Part shown: in pieces, positions 9,274 through 18,379 of the stretch
Numbering within the stretch: the first letter of the stretch is position 1
Layout: the number at the start of each line of letters is the position of its first letter
Assembly (NCBI GenBank): GCA_003224085.1
Contig: QHYK01000098.1
Coordinates: forward strand, 1 to 58,161
Direction of reading: 5' to 3'
DNA from: Acidobacteriota bacterium
GTDB lineage: Bacteria > Acidobacteriota > Terriglobia > Acidiferrales > UBA7541
DNA: 58,161 nt
The notes under the pieces: model-generated
Databases searched by the model: none
Told to the model about the DNA's origin: nothing
The model's input: only the letters and a program-made list of their open reading frames with translations
Made by a program: the position numbers and the translations under genes

Positions 9274-10592
9274 GGGGTGGACAGTTCGCCAGCGAGCCGG
9301 CAGGTTCAGGCAAGTCGCGTTGGATGGTGCTGGTCCTTCTGTGCTTGATGTACCTCATCACTTATCTGGATCGCGTCAGCCTCTCGAATGCCGCCCCACT
9401 CATCAGCCAGGAGTTCGGATTCAGCAAGGCCACGATGGGTGTCATTTTCAGCGCCTTCATTTGGGCCTACGCACTTTTTCAGGTGCCTGGCGGCTGGTTG
9501 GGGGACCGCTTCGGGCCGCGCAAAGTGCTCGCGATCATCATGGCCTATCGGACGGTCATCGCGACACTAACCACCAGAGCGATGGGTTTTTCCTTGTTTT
9601 GGGCCTTCCGCTTCATGCTGGGCGCGGGGGAGGCGGGCGCGTTTCCTACAGCGACGCGCGCTATGCAGATGTGGTTTCCCCGGCAGGAGCGCGGTTTTGT
9701 GCAAGGCGTCACCCACGCTGCGAGCCGATTTGGCGCGGCGATTGGCCCTCCTCTGGCCGTGGCGATGATGATCCACTTCGGTTGGCGGGTCGTATTCTAC
9801 GTTATCGGTTTCATCAGTCTCGTGTGGTCTCTGTTGTTCTCGCTCCTTTATCGCAATACACCGGAGGAGCATAAACTTGTGAGCCTTAGCGAACTCGCTC
9901 TGATTCGCGGAGTTGACGAGAACGGCGTGATCAAGCAGGCGAACGTCCAAAAGCGGCCGACGGTGCCTTGGAAAATCCTCCTGAAACACCCTAATATGTG
10001 GGCGCTGATGTGCGCGTACTTTACCTACTTGTACTGTCTTTGGATCTTCCTCTCCTGGCTGCCGTCCTATCTGGTATCTTACCGCGGGTTCACGCTGCTG
10101 AAGATGGGTTCCTATGCGTCCCTGCCACTCGGGGCCGGTGTGTTGGGCGATGCCGTCGGCGGCTGGCTGACCGACTTCGTGTTGGTCAAAACAGGGAATA
10201 TCAGGTTTGCCCGTCGTTCGGTGGCGATTATGGGGATGCTTGGGTGCGGGAGCTTCATTCTGCCTGCTGCTTTCACGACGAACCCCTACACCGCGGTCTA
10301 CTGCCTGGCGGCCGCGATGTTTTTCCTCGAAACGATCATCGGGCCGTCTTGGGCAGTGCCGATGGACATTGGAGGGGAATACTCCGGCACTGTATCCGGA
10401 ATGATGAACATGGGGGGACAGATCGGTGGGGCGCTGTCGCCTACGGTGTTTGGGATCCTGGTGGCCCGCGGGTCATGGATCGCGCCGTTCGTGGTCGCAG
10501 CCTGCCTGCTCTTCATCGGCGCGGGCATCTGGGTGTTTTGGATCGATCCAGAAGTATCCGTCATCGACAAAGGGAGGGTGATCGCTGCCTGA
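9270..10592 (+). CDS. MFS transporter, anion:cation symporter (ACS) type
   Basis: 440 residues with about 12 membrane segments in two sixes around a central loop (near residues 200-235). The first segment ends in TYLDRVSLSNA, typical of the hexuronate/glucarate/phthalate branch of the ACS family, followed by GWLGDRFGPRKV, the conserved cytoplasmic loop motif between segments 2 and 3. Such proteins import organic anions with protons or sodium. It overlaps the aminotransferase stop by 4 bases and probably shares its transcript. The substrate is presumably an organic acid linked to that enzyme, but this is inference. Confidence 0.85.
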   Translation: MRGGQFASEPAGSGKSRWMVLVLLCLMYLITYLDRVSLSNAAPLISQEFGFSKATMGVIFSAFIWAYALFQVPGGWLGDRFGPRKVLAIIMAYRTVIATLTTRAMGFSLFWAFRFMLGAGEAGAFPTATRAMQMWFPRQERGFVQGVTHAASRFGAAIGPPLAVAMMIHFGWRVVFYVIGFISLVWSLLFSLLYRNTPEEHKLVSLSELALIRGVDENGVIKQANVQKRPTVPWKILLKHPNMWALMCAYFTYLYCLWIFLSWLPSYLVSYRGFTLLKMGSYASLPLGAGVLGDAVGGWLTDFVLVKTGNIRFARRSVAIMGMLGCGSFILPAAFTTNPYTAVYCLAAAMFFLETIIGPSWAVPMDIGGEYSGTVSGMMNMGGQIGGALSPTVFGILVARGSWIAPFVVAACLLFIGAGIWVFWIDPEVSVIDKGRVIAA

Positions 10593-10597
10593 ACTTC

Positions 10598-10620
10598 CGC
10601 GGTAAACTTAACCGCGTTTT
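10598..10620 (+). terminator. Intrinsic terminator after the MFS gene
   Basis: CGCGGT (10598-10603) pairs with ACCGCG (10611-10616) around a 7-base loop and is followed by TTTT. It starts 6 bases after the transporter stop codon and would end the aminotransferase-MFS transcript before the converging operon. Confidence 0.6.
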
Positions 10621-10744
10621 CCCCCACGCTTGCTTAGCACTTTCGTACCGCTCTGCGTCCCGTTGGAACACTCGATGTAGGGTCGGCTGATTTAGCTTTG
10701 CGCTGAGCACCAACTCCGCAAGCGCCAGAGGATGCTTTTGGTCT

Positions 10745-12118
10745 TCACCGCATACCAATTCTTGAAAGCGCGATAAGTGTCAACGTAACCGTGATAGCCC
10801 CGCCTATGCGCGTGGCGACCTGCGCGAAGGGGAAAAGCTCCATGCGCTCAGCAGCGGTTAGAATCATGACGTCACCGGTTCCGCCAAGGCCACTGTGGGT
10901 GGCGTTCACGATCGCCGCGTCGACGGGATACATCCCCAGCCGCCGTCCGACGAAGTAGCCGGTCGCGGTTAGCGAAGAAACCGTCGCGACGATGGTTATT
11001 AGGTTTGCCGGATGAAACGCGGCGACCAGTTCCCGCCACGGAGTCAGCGCGACGGCTGTCGCAAACAAGAGTGGATAAGTCACGGCAGTAACAAAGAATC
11101 GGAACACAACCTGGGCGCCCTTTTCCAGCGTGGAAGGCACGGCATTTGTCATTTTGAGAAGCACGGCAACGAACAGCATGCCGACTGGCGGCGGCAGTCG
11201 GGTGAGTGAATGCAGCAGTACGCCAATCAGATAAACTGTAATCGCCGTAACCCCGCCGGCGGCGACAGTGCCGACGTCGATGGTAGGGGCGTTGGAGTGA
11301 CCGGAGATCTCTTGCGTCTTGGCCGTCATTCTGACGTCATCGCCGATTCCAGGCTGAAGGCGTCCGTTACCTGTCAAATGCGGGTGATGCTTGCCGAGGT
11401 TGTTCAAAAAACCCGAGATCAGGATTGCGGTGAAATTGCCAAAGAAAGCCAGCGGCAATAGCTGTGCAAGCACCTGCCCCTGGTTCTGCCCGAGAATCTC
11501 CGAATAGCCGGCTGAAAGGGGGATCGCTCCCTCTCCCACTCCTCCAGCCATAACCGGAATGACGACAAAAAACAGACTTCGCCGCACTCCGAGTCCAACC
11601 AGGCAGCCTACCCCAACTCCGACAATGATCGCCGCGACCGAGCCGGCCGCCAAAGGCACCACGATTTTGAGGAAGCCCTCAATCATGGACTTGCGATCCA
11701 TGCTCAGGATGCTCCCCACAACGACGACAGTAATGTAAAGGTAGATAAAATTCGTTGAGTTGGTAAATGTGGTGACCGTTTGCACGAGCTGTGATGGGAA
11801 AAAGTGCGCATCCACCAGAAAAGATGGAAGAAAAATGGTAACTAACGCCGCGCCACCCACGTTGCGTAGAACAGGAATACGTTTACCGATCTCGGCGCAC
11901 GTGAAACTGCCGACAACTAATACGGCCATCATCATGTTGATCTCACCATTGATTTTTCCGGTGAGCGTAAAGAAGACAAGGAGCGCGGCCAGAACGAAGT
12001 AGACAGGGAGGGGAATTATTCCGATCCGGATATTCATCAAGGAACGCAAGCCGTCGGGTAAGTGGAAGGTGTCTTGGGGCGCCGGTCTGTCGTTGCCACT
12101 CTGAGCGCTATTCTTCAT
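10745..12118 (-). CDS. 2-hydroxycarboxylate transporter (2HCT/CitS family)
   Basis: 457-residue membrane protein with about 11-12 segments. It carries the two glycine-rich re-entrant loops that define the family: AGGVGEGAIPLS (about residue 190) and HSGLGGTGDVMIL (about residue 408). Characterised members carry citrate, malate or related hydroxy-dicarboxylates with sodium or protons, or by exchange. It is the last gene of a three-gene operon, starting 6 bases after the lyase stop codon; the CoA-transferase and lyase upstream would process the imported acid. The N-terminus (about 35 residues) is hydrophilic. Confidence 0.85.
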   Translation of the reverse strand: MKNSAQSGNDRPAPQDTFHLPDGLRSLMNIRIGIIPLPVYFVLAALLVFFTLTGKINGEINMMMAVLVVGSFTCAEIGKRIPVLRNVGGAALVTIFLPSFLVDAHFFPSQLVQTVTTFTNSTNFIYLYITVVVVGSILSMDRKSMIEGFLKIVVPLAAGSVAAIIVGVGVGCLVGLGVRRSLFFVVIPVMAGGVGEGAIPLSAGYSEILGQNQGQVLAQLLPLAFFGNFTAILISGFLNNLGKHHPHLTGNGRLQPGIGDDVRMTAKTQEISGHSNAPTIDVGTVAAGGVTAITVYLIGVLLHSLTRLPPPVGMLFVAVLLKMTNAVPSTLEKGAQVVFRFFVTAVTYPLLFATAVALTPWRELVAAFHPANLITIVATVSSLTATGYFVGRRLGMYPVDAAIVNATHSGLGGTGDVMILTAAERMELFPFAQVATRIGGAITVTLTLIALSRIGMR

Positions 12119-12124
12119 GGGGTC

Positions 12125-12976
12125 TTATTGACGGGTCTGCTTGGTGAGGAGGGCTCGGGCACGCGCGACCATAGCAATGTCGATCATCTTGCCTTCGAAC
12201 ACACATGCCCCCTTGCCTGCCGACAATGATTCTTCGTATGCCGCGATCATGCGTTTGGCACGATCAATCTCCGCCGCCGAAGGCGAAAAGGCCTCGTTCA
12301 AGATTGGGATGGCGCTTGGATGCACGCAGGTTCCACCGTCGAATCCGAAGGAACGTGCCTCCTTGGCTGCCCTCGCTATGGCCGCTACGTCTCCATATTC
12401 AGCTTGAGATAGCAGGTAACCGAACGACAGCACGCCGGACGCTTTGGCTGCAAAATGCACCATTAGCGTGGGAAACCGAATGACCTCAGGCGTGGGTTGG
12501 GCACCCATCGCGGTGGCCAAATCCTCCGATCCCGTGATTAAACCGAACACTCTGGGCGTCGCCTTAGCCAGAGCGCGTGCATCGAGCATTGCTCCGGGAC
12601 TTTCGATCAAGGGAACAAACATAGTCTTCTGCTTGCGCTTTAGCGACTTTTCAACTTTATCGAGATGTTTCGCCAGCCGCGTCAGTCCGCTTACCTCGCT
12701 CGCCTTGCTAACGAACAACCCGAATGCGCCCGCACGGCAAGCAGCTTCCGCGTCGGCAAGTATCATCTGCTTTTCTGAGTTGATGCGCACGAACACCGTG
12801 GCGCCATTCCGAGAGACCGAGGGGACCGCTTCGGCAAGCCCGTAGCGCGCCTTTTCTTTTTCGCTGGGGGCAACCGAATCCTCCAAGTCCAGGATGATTG
12901 CATCCGCGCCTCGTTGATGCGCTTTGGCGATGAAACGCGAGGAACTCGCGGGTACGTAGAGCAGCGAACGAATCAT
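12125..12976 (-). CDS. HpcH/HpaI (CitE-like) CoA-ester lyase
   Basis: 283 residues, a TIM-barrel aldolase/lyase like CitE, malyl-CoA lyase and citramalyl-CoA lyase. Visible family signatures are SLLYVPASSSRF at the start, ILDLEDSV, FVRIN, and the magnesium ligands in PLIESPGAM (Glu) and GSEDLATAMG (Asp). The reading frame stays open upstream of 12976, but the ATG at 12976 begins the family's normal N-terminus and has AAAGGAG before it, so I chose it. Expected reaction: cleavage of a 3-hydroxyacyl-CoA such as malyl-CoA (acetyl-CoA plus glyoxylate) or citramalyl-CoA (acetyl-CoA plus pyruvate). It follows the CoA-transferase by 52 bases. Confidence 0.85.
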   Translation of the reverse strand: MIRSLLYVPASSSRFIAKAHQRGADAIILDLEDSVAPSEKEKARYGLAEAVPSVSRNGATVFVRINSEKQMILADAEAACRAGAFGLFVSKASEVSGLTRLAKHLDKVEKSLKRKQKTMFVPLIESPGAMLDARALAKATPRVFGLITGSEDLATAMGAQPTPEVIRFPTLMVHFAAKASGVLSFGYLLSQAEYGDVAAIARAAKEARSFGFDGGTCVHPSAIPILNEAFSPSAAEIDRAKRMIAAYEESLSAGKGACVFEGKMIDIAMVARARALLTKQTRQ

Positions 12977-13028
12977 GGGGCTCCTTTTACCGCGACGCTC
13001 AATGAAAACCTGGCCATTCGTCAACCAC

Positions 13029-14270
13029 TTATTCCGGAAGGTTACCCTCGCATGCGATGCTCGACTGGAGCAATTTCTCGTATGCTGCGTCATCGACGCC
13101 AATTTCCCCCAAGATCTCGCGGTTGTGCTCGCCCAGCAAAGGAGCAGGCGTGCGAATCGACGCCGGCGTTCCCATGAATCGCGCCACCGTATGATGCATG
13201 GGTAAAGATTCCATATCCGCATCGGGATAGTCGGCGATTATTTCGCGCTCGATCACATGCGGATCTTCGATAATCTGAGAGATGTCGTAGACCGGGCCGA
13301 TAGTGACCTCGGCCTGCTCGAAGAACGTCACATTTTCCGCTTGGGTCCGCTGGGCGATGAACGCACCAATCAGGGCGTCAAGTTCTTCGGCATGTTTCAC
13401 GCGGTCGGCATTTGTGCGAAAGCGCGGATCGTCCACTAGATCACCCCGGCCAATCGCATGGAACGCGCGTTGCGCCATCTTTTCCGTCGAGGCGGAGAGC
13501 GCCACATAGCCGCTATTCTTGCATGGGTAGACATTGCGCGGCGCGGTAGTGCTGGAGCGGCTTCCCATCCTCTGTTTAACCTTCCCGGTTAGCCGGTAAT
13601 TTGCAGCGTGCGGGCCCAGAATCGCAAACAGAGGGTCCAGAAGAGGAAGATCAATTACCTGTCCACGTCCACCGTTTTTTTCAACCTCACGTAGCGCGAT
13701 CATTGCACCGGCGGCGCCGTACAATCCGGCGACGCCATCGGCGAGATACATAGGAGGCAGCGCCGGCTCCCGGTCGGCAAATCCATTCATCGCTGCGAAG
13801 CCTGACATGGCCTCAATCAGCGTGCCAAAGCCGGGGCGCCGGTGATACGGCCCCGTCTGGCCCCATCCTGAAATGCGGAGAACCACCAGTTTTGGATTGC
13901 GTTTCAGAAGTATCTCCGGCGCCAATCCCATCTTCTCGAGAGTTCCAGGCCGGAAGCTCTCAATGAAGATATGCGCAGAAGGAACCAAGCTAAGCAGCAA
14001 TTCCCGTGCCTCCGGCTTGCGGAGTTCCAGGCACAAACTTTTCTTGTTTCGGGCGTAAATTTTCCAATGCGTGGAAACGCCATTTACACGCCAGGCGCGC
14101 AAAGTGTCGCCGGCAGGTGGTTCGACCTTAATTACCTCAGCGCCGAAGTCACCGAGGACCTGCGTCAGTAGATTGCCGGCGAATAGACGCGACAAATCGA
14201 GCACGCGAAGCCCCGCCAGGGTGCCGCGGGCATCCGGCGTGTACTTGCGTTTCTTCAACGGCGGCTTCAT
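13029..14270 (-). CDS. CaiB/BaiF family class III CoA-transferase
   Basis: 413 residues. The N-terminal nucleotide-fold signature GLRVLDLSRLFAGNL and GAEVIKVE, the motif FRPGTLEKMGL, and the catalytic aspartate in YLADGVAGLYGA identify a class III (formyl-CoA transferase-like) enzyme, which moves CoA between carboxylic acids through an aspartyl-CoA intermediate. I start at the ATG at 14270, preceded by CGGAG with 7-base spacing; a GTG five codons earlier (14285) is possible. It is the first gene of the operon with the lyase and the 2HCT transporter, so succinyl-CoA:malate or succinyl-CoA:citramalate CoA-transferase activity is the natural guess; the exact acid is not readable from sequence. 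Confidence 0.85.
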   Translation of the reverse strand: MKPPLKKRKYTPDARGTLAGLRVLDLSRLFAGNLLTQVLGDFGAEVIKVEPPAGDTLRAWRVNGVSTHWKIYARNKKSLCLELRKPEARELLLSLVPSAHIFIESFRPGTLEKMGLAPEILLKRNPKLVVLRISGWGQTGPYHRRPGFGTLIEAMSGFAAMNGFADREPALPPMYLADGVAGLYGAAGAMIALREVEKNGGRGQVIDLPLLDPLFAILGPHAANYRLTGKVKQRMGSRSSTTAPRNVYPCKNSGYVALSASTEKMAQRAFHAIGRGDLVDDPRFRTNADRVKHAEELDALIGAFIAQRTQAENVTFFEQAEVTIGPVYDISQIIEDPHVIEREIIADYPDADMESLPMHHTVARFMGTPASIRTPAPLLGEHNREILGEIGVDDAAYEKLLQSSIACEGNLPE

Positions 14271-14285
14271 GAGATGGCTCCGCAC

Positions 14286-15239
14286 GGATCAAAACAATGA
14301 TTTCTAATAACAATGAGATGCCTGTCATCCAGGGTTTCGGCCGGTTCGCTGGCGCTAATGCCGTCCCAGCTCATCCTCAAGCTCGCAAAGCAAAACCGGA
14401 TGGCGAAGCCGCTGGCAGTCGATAGCCTCCTCCAAGGTATGCGCCATCCCACGCGGAAGCGATCGGTTGTAGCAGCCGGATTTCTCGCTGCCATGCTGCA
14501 GGACAGCGTTCAGTGGCATGCAGGCCTAGAGCGTCGGGCAAAGTATATTACAGAGATGGTTCAGGAATATGATTTGGAGGGTCGTCAAAGTGGTCGTCGT
14601 CCCCTTTAGGGTTCATCCGATAACTGCCATCATCACACCCGTGCCCATACCATATTTTGTACCTGTAGAAATGGGAACCGCGTGGCCTTCGCTGGTATGG
14701 GGACATTCATGCTTTGCAAGACTATGCTCGTTATGTGCGCACCGTCAAAAAACAGCTGATTTTGGGCAGCACCACTTGCGACAATAGCGAGTGGAATCAG
14801 CTCACTGCAGACCGAAGAGGAGTGGGTTCTTGGGCCGATTTGGCGTCGAGGTCGCACTCCCAGCGCGCACAAGGTGACAGAATGCCGTATCAAACCAACT
14901 CCTTTGGAGCGCCTCAGGAAGCGATCAAGATGTCTTTGCAATTCAAACGGATGGCAGCGGCTGTGTGGAAGCCTTTTGGTACAGTCGGATGCAGCGCTGG
15001 ACAGTGCCAATCGAAGTATCGAATCTCACTTACACCTCCCATTGCGTACGCTTCAAAGATGGACCGCCGCGTCCTGGTTTAGATACGTCCGTGGCGGCCG
15101 ACCGATCCGCCTGCCCTTTGCCCGTGGGTTGCGCATGCCAGCCCTGACGTCAGGCTACCCTCGAGCTCGCCACTCCACCCAGGACGGTGAAGACCATTTT
15201 CCCGTCGGAGTGCTGGTGTCGAGCTGCTCCGAGAACGAG
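14286..15239. other. Stretch without a recognisable gene
   Basis: Open frames here are short, unrelated to families I know and show no convincing start. The part next to 14286 must hold the promoter of the CoA-transferase operon, but no box pair is clear. Around 15220-15300 one plus frame reads as a charged helix (LLRERDEINAQASEILQR), possibly the tail of a lost gene. Confidence 0.4.
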
Positions 15240-16262
15240 ATGAAATCAATGCCCAGGCTTCGGAAATTCTCCAACGCACTGAGCAGATGCGACTTATGGC
15301 GGATACCGGAACAGTTTGTAGCCCCAGCGGTTGTGCCCGTGGTGCCCGCCACTACGTTCGACGCCAGCGGCACCGCCACCGGCCACCTGCCGAGCTTTCC
15401 CACATTTTCCTGGAAGGGAGCCTATCAGTACGGTTCCGTTTACTCACTCTTCGTGCCAACACCAACGTTGGCAACAACATTTTCAGCTTTCCTTAATGGG
15501 AACCTTTCGGGCAACGGTACAGCTCTGGTCCACCATTCCTTCGGAATATTTTGGTGCGGCATAGGGTACGCGTTGCAGGGATACGTACCGGGGAGCCCTT
15601 GCTTACAGGATAATGGCAATGACGTCAGGTGAGGATATTACCAGAAAGATGCGGGTGCAAGTGGTTTCCAGGATTTTTCAGCTCAGCATCCAACCTGGGT
15701 CGGGATAGTCCTGACGGAAGCCTTCAAGTCCTTTAAAGCAGCCTACGCCAAATACGCAATCGTGACTCGGCTAGGCACGTTCACGAGCTCTGTTCCCGAT
15801 CAAGAATATGTCGCTTATGTTTTGGGAGACTCCCCGTGGCCTACCTATGGACTGACCATCAGAACAACTCCAAGCAGCAAGGTTTATTACTTCGGGTTCA
15901 TGGAAGGCGCTCAAGTGGCGCTAGGACAACCATCCGATCCCAATACTGGCGCTGGTTGGACTAACTACAGTCCTAACTTTCCGCCGCAAGACACCGCGCG
16001 TTTTGTAAACATGCTGCGCGCCGTGGGCAAGGGAATCGGAAACACCGCAGCACACGAAATGGGACATCATCTTGAAGACTACGGTGCGGTGCACAGCATC
16101 GGAGTGTTCCCCAACATGGATTGCGGTGCTAGTCCGGATAACAAACTAACGCACGTCAAGCCTAACGCGGTCTGGACGGGCGTTCTGATTGAAACTGGAA
16201 TAGCGTTTTTGCTGGAATGGGGGTACGCGCGAAGGCTGTCCTCTTCTGCTTGCAATTCCTGA
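15240..16262 (+). pseudogene. Putative zinc metalloprotease-like protein interrupted by an in-frame stop
   Basis: Two open stretches, 15240-15632 and 15633-16262, lie in the same frame and are separated only by a TGA at 15630-15632, so they look like one gene of about 340 codons with a nonsense mutation. The second part contains NTAAHEMGHHLEDYG, an HExxH zinc-peptidase motif. Aromatic- and glycine-rich composition suggests an exported protein, but no signal peptide is visible and the true 5' end is uncertain. I do not recognise the family. A read-through product or two separate genes cannot be excluded. Confidence 0.45.
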
Positions 16263-16274
16263 ATTCCGCGGGAA

Positions 16275-16631
16275 CTACTTTACCCAATCGGCGGGCGGAT
16301 ACGCGATGCGCCAGAAGCTCGGTGCAGATCCTTTGAACTCTACTGCAACTTTAGTCGGTCCCGCCGACTCTTTCTTCACGTAGACCACGCGGCACTCTTT
16401 CTGTTCGCCGCTGTTTGTGTTTTGCAGGAAGAGCTTTTGTTCAGGTGCTACTTTTTCCACAAGGGCCATCAGCGCGCCGTGCGCGCTGACAACCAAGGTT
16501 TCTGTTCTTTCAGAGAACTGCGGTCCTTCTGTGGGGCGCCGGTGAAGGACAACTGGAACGCTCAACTCAATGCGCTGACTGCGGCGCCTCCTCGACCATT
16601 GTTGTGAGTTTCTGAGTTGCTGGGTGCTCAT
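16275..16631 (-). CDS. PilZ domain protein
   Basis: 118-residue single-domain PilZ protein of the type common in Acidobacteriota, ending PSFWRIAYPPADW. PilZ domains usually bind cyclic di-GMP through RxxxR and (D/N)xSxxG. The first motif is present (RRSQR within RRRRSQRIE); the second reads VVSAHG, lacking the acidic or amide residue, so nucleotide binding may be weak or lost. It would act in the cytoplasm on motility, secretion or envelope partners. It stands alone, converging with the broken metalloprotease gene. Confidence 0.75.
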   Translation of the reverse strand: MSTQQLRNSQQWSRRRRSQRIELSVPVVLHRRPTEGPQFSERTETLVVSAHGALMALVEKVAPEQKLFLQNTNSGEQKECRVVYVKKESAGPTKVAVEFKGSAPSFWRIAYPPADWVK

Positions 16632-16840
16632 AAATTCTGGCTACACGCATATTTTACACTTGGCGAGTAGTCCAGCGAAACACGGCCAGCAGGCGTACAG
16701 GCGCCCCCATGTACTATAAAACACATCAAATCTCGACCTACCATTGACCGCACGACTAGCCAACCTTAGAGTCATGTTTGAAAGTCAAAGCTGAGTCATC
16801 GAAGTCTCCTGCTTTCTAAAGATACGAGAGGCCCCAGCCC

Positions 16841-17356
16841 ATGAAACGTATCACGCCGTTGCTTCTTTGTTTATTCGCTGCGTTCCCAAGCACCACTCAC
16901 GGTCAAACCTCCAACATTGCACGCGTGCAAGTCTCTGCGGGAACGGTCCTGACGTTTTATCTCCACGCTCGGCTTAACCCTACCAGCGGCAACAGTGTAG
17001 ACGGCTTGCCAAAGGGAACTCTCCTTCGCGTCAGAATGCTCGATTCGATCGATTCAGCTGTAAATCCCGACGGGACAGGATTTCACGGCGCTGTCGTATC
17101 AGGTCTAACTTCGTCGGGCGAACTGGTGATTCACTCAGGATCCGAAGTGCGAGGGATACTCGCCATGCTGAGGAGCCGAAGCCACCCGGAAGGATTCCGA
17201 TATGAGCTCCTGATCACCGACCTCACGGACCATGCGAAGTCTTATACTCTGACAGCCTCACTCAATCCTTCACTTTCGGATTCCCCTGTCGCCTCGACTT
17301 CGAAGCAAGCCACAAGAGTCAACTCGAGGTCATCGGAAGCCGACGCCACCCATTAG
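16841..17356 (+). CDS. Small secreted protein of unknown function
   Basis: 171 residues with a signal peptide (about 1-21, ending THGQ). The middle (GLPKGTLLRVRMLDSIDSA, then GSEVRGIL) resembles a beta-rich pattern I have seen in other acidobacterial exported proteins, in which a short sequence about tolerable values or stress is repeated; no enzyme motif is present. The C-terminus is serine/threonine-rich and probably disordered. GAGAGG lies before the ATG. Function unknown. Confidence 0.6.
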   Translation: MKRITPLLLCLFAAFPSTTHGQTSNIARVQVSAGTVLTFYLHARLNPTSGNSVDGLPKGTLLRVRMLDSIDSAVNPDGTGFHGAVVSGLTSSGELVIHSGSEVRGILAMLRSRSHPEGFRYELLITDLTDHAKSYTLTASLNPSLSDSPVASTSKQATRVNSRSSEADATH

Positions 17357-17581
17357 CAGTCCCGACTTGTTCGACGAGGTGGTCAGGTTTGCATGCAAGT
17401 TCGACCAGTCCAATGGAAGGATTTCCCGTTCTAGTACTGCTTTAGATATTCACGTGACCATTTACAGTTTCTGTAATCCCAAGATCTAGAAGGAGTTGAT
17501 CGCGTTAGGGATTGCCTGGGAGAATGGCTACTCGTCTGCGCTAGCACAATGCCCCCCAAATACATTCTGAGGAGTGTCCTG

Positions 17582-17953
17582 ATGAAGAACCTGCATCGCA
17601 GTTTTTTTGGCGCCCTTGCTTGTTTGATGTTTGTCACAGTACTCTGGTCGATGCCCCCAGCCACCGACAACCCTCAACCAGTCGCAACAGCCCAGACTCC
17701 CGCGTCTCAGTTATCCGTCTCGGGGAAGATTACCGCCGTTGCCAAGGATTCCTTCACTCTGGCTGTTGCAGGTGGCCAGGTTTCCTCCGGACAACAGTTC
17801 GCCCAGGAAGCTCCTAACGCGAAATCAATGACCTTCCACATCGACAAGAACACTACGATCGAAGGCAAACTGAAAGTCAACGCCAATGCAGACGTCACCT
17901 ATCGCGAGGATAACGGCAAGAACACCGCGATCAGCGTGCACGTTACCGCGTAA
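17582..17953 (+). CDS. Small secreted DUF5666-like protein
   Basis: 123 residues. The ATG at 17582 has AGGAG before it; an in-frame ATG 33 bases upstream is less likely because it would add residues before the signal peptide. After the signal segment (about 1-25) the protein has the beta-strand pattern SVSGKITAVAKDSFTLAV and HIDKNTTIEGKLKVNANADV, the layout of DUF5666 domains (OB-like, exported, unknown role). It is one of several small exported proteins in this part of the window. Confidence 0.6.
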   Translation: MKNLHRSFFGALACLMFVTVLWSMPPATDNPQPVATAQTPASQLSVSGKITAVAKDSFTLAVAGGQVSSGQQFAQEAPNAKSMTFHIDKNTTIEGKLKVNANADVTYREDNGKNTAISVHVTA

Positions 17954-18069
17954 CTTGTTATCAATTCGCCAAGGAGTTCCAGATTCTTTTAGACTCTGAA
18001 GAACTGCCGATAGCGCCGTCCGTCTTCTGAGTGCTCCCGCCTCGCCACTATCGTCCATGGACGGGGTCT

Positions 18070-18119
18070 GCGTTGCCTTCTCCTTAGGTCTCCTTAGGTC
18101 TCCTTAGGCGGGGCAACGC
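18070..18119. repeat. Three 10-bp tandem repeats inside an 8-bp inverted repeat
   Basis: TCTCCTTAGG occurs three times without change (18079-18088, 18089-18098, 18099-18108). The array is enclosed by GCGTTGCC (18070-18077) and GGCAACGC (18112-18119), which pair perfectly. It lies in the non-coding gap after the DUF5666-like gene; the rest of 17954-18379 holds nothing I recognise. Confidence 0.7.
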
Positions 18120-18379
18120 GGATGATTCATTCGCGCCGATAGCATTTGAGGTGAACGCCAATCGACGCCGCAGCGGGAATAGGCAAGAACGGTATCGTAC
18201 GTTACGGTCCAAGCTGGCTGGCTGCTCGCGGTCAAGGTAGCTCGTGGGTTACGACGCCAGCGCAGCAGCCAAGGCTGCTCTCAGTCAGCACAGTCAGTAA
18301 TTGGATTTGGCGGGCGACTGCAACGCCATCAATCTACGGGACTTTGTAGTTCGGGGGTGGTGTTCGATTTGTACGTACT

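Noticed and set aside
12977-13222. N-terminal extension of the CoA-ester lyase frame (82 codons)
   Set aside because: It overlaps the CoA-transferase gene, lacks family similarity, and a good ribosome site precedes the ATG at 12976.
18065-18120. CRISPR-like repeat array
   Set aside because: The units are 10 bp with no spacers, so it is a simple tandem repeat, and no cas genes are present.
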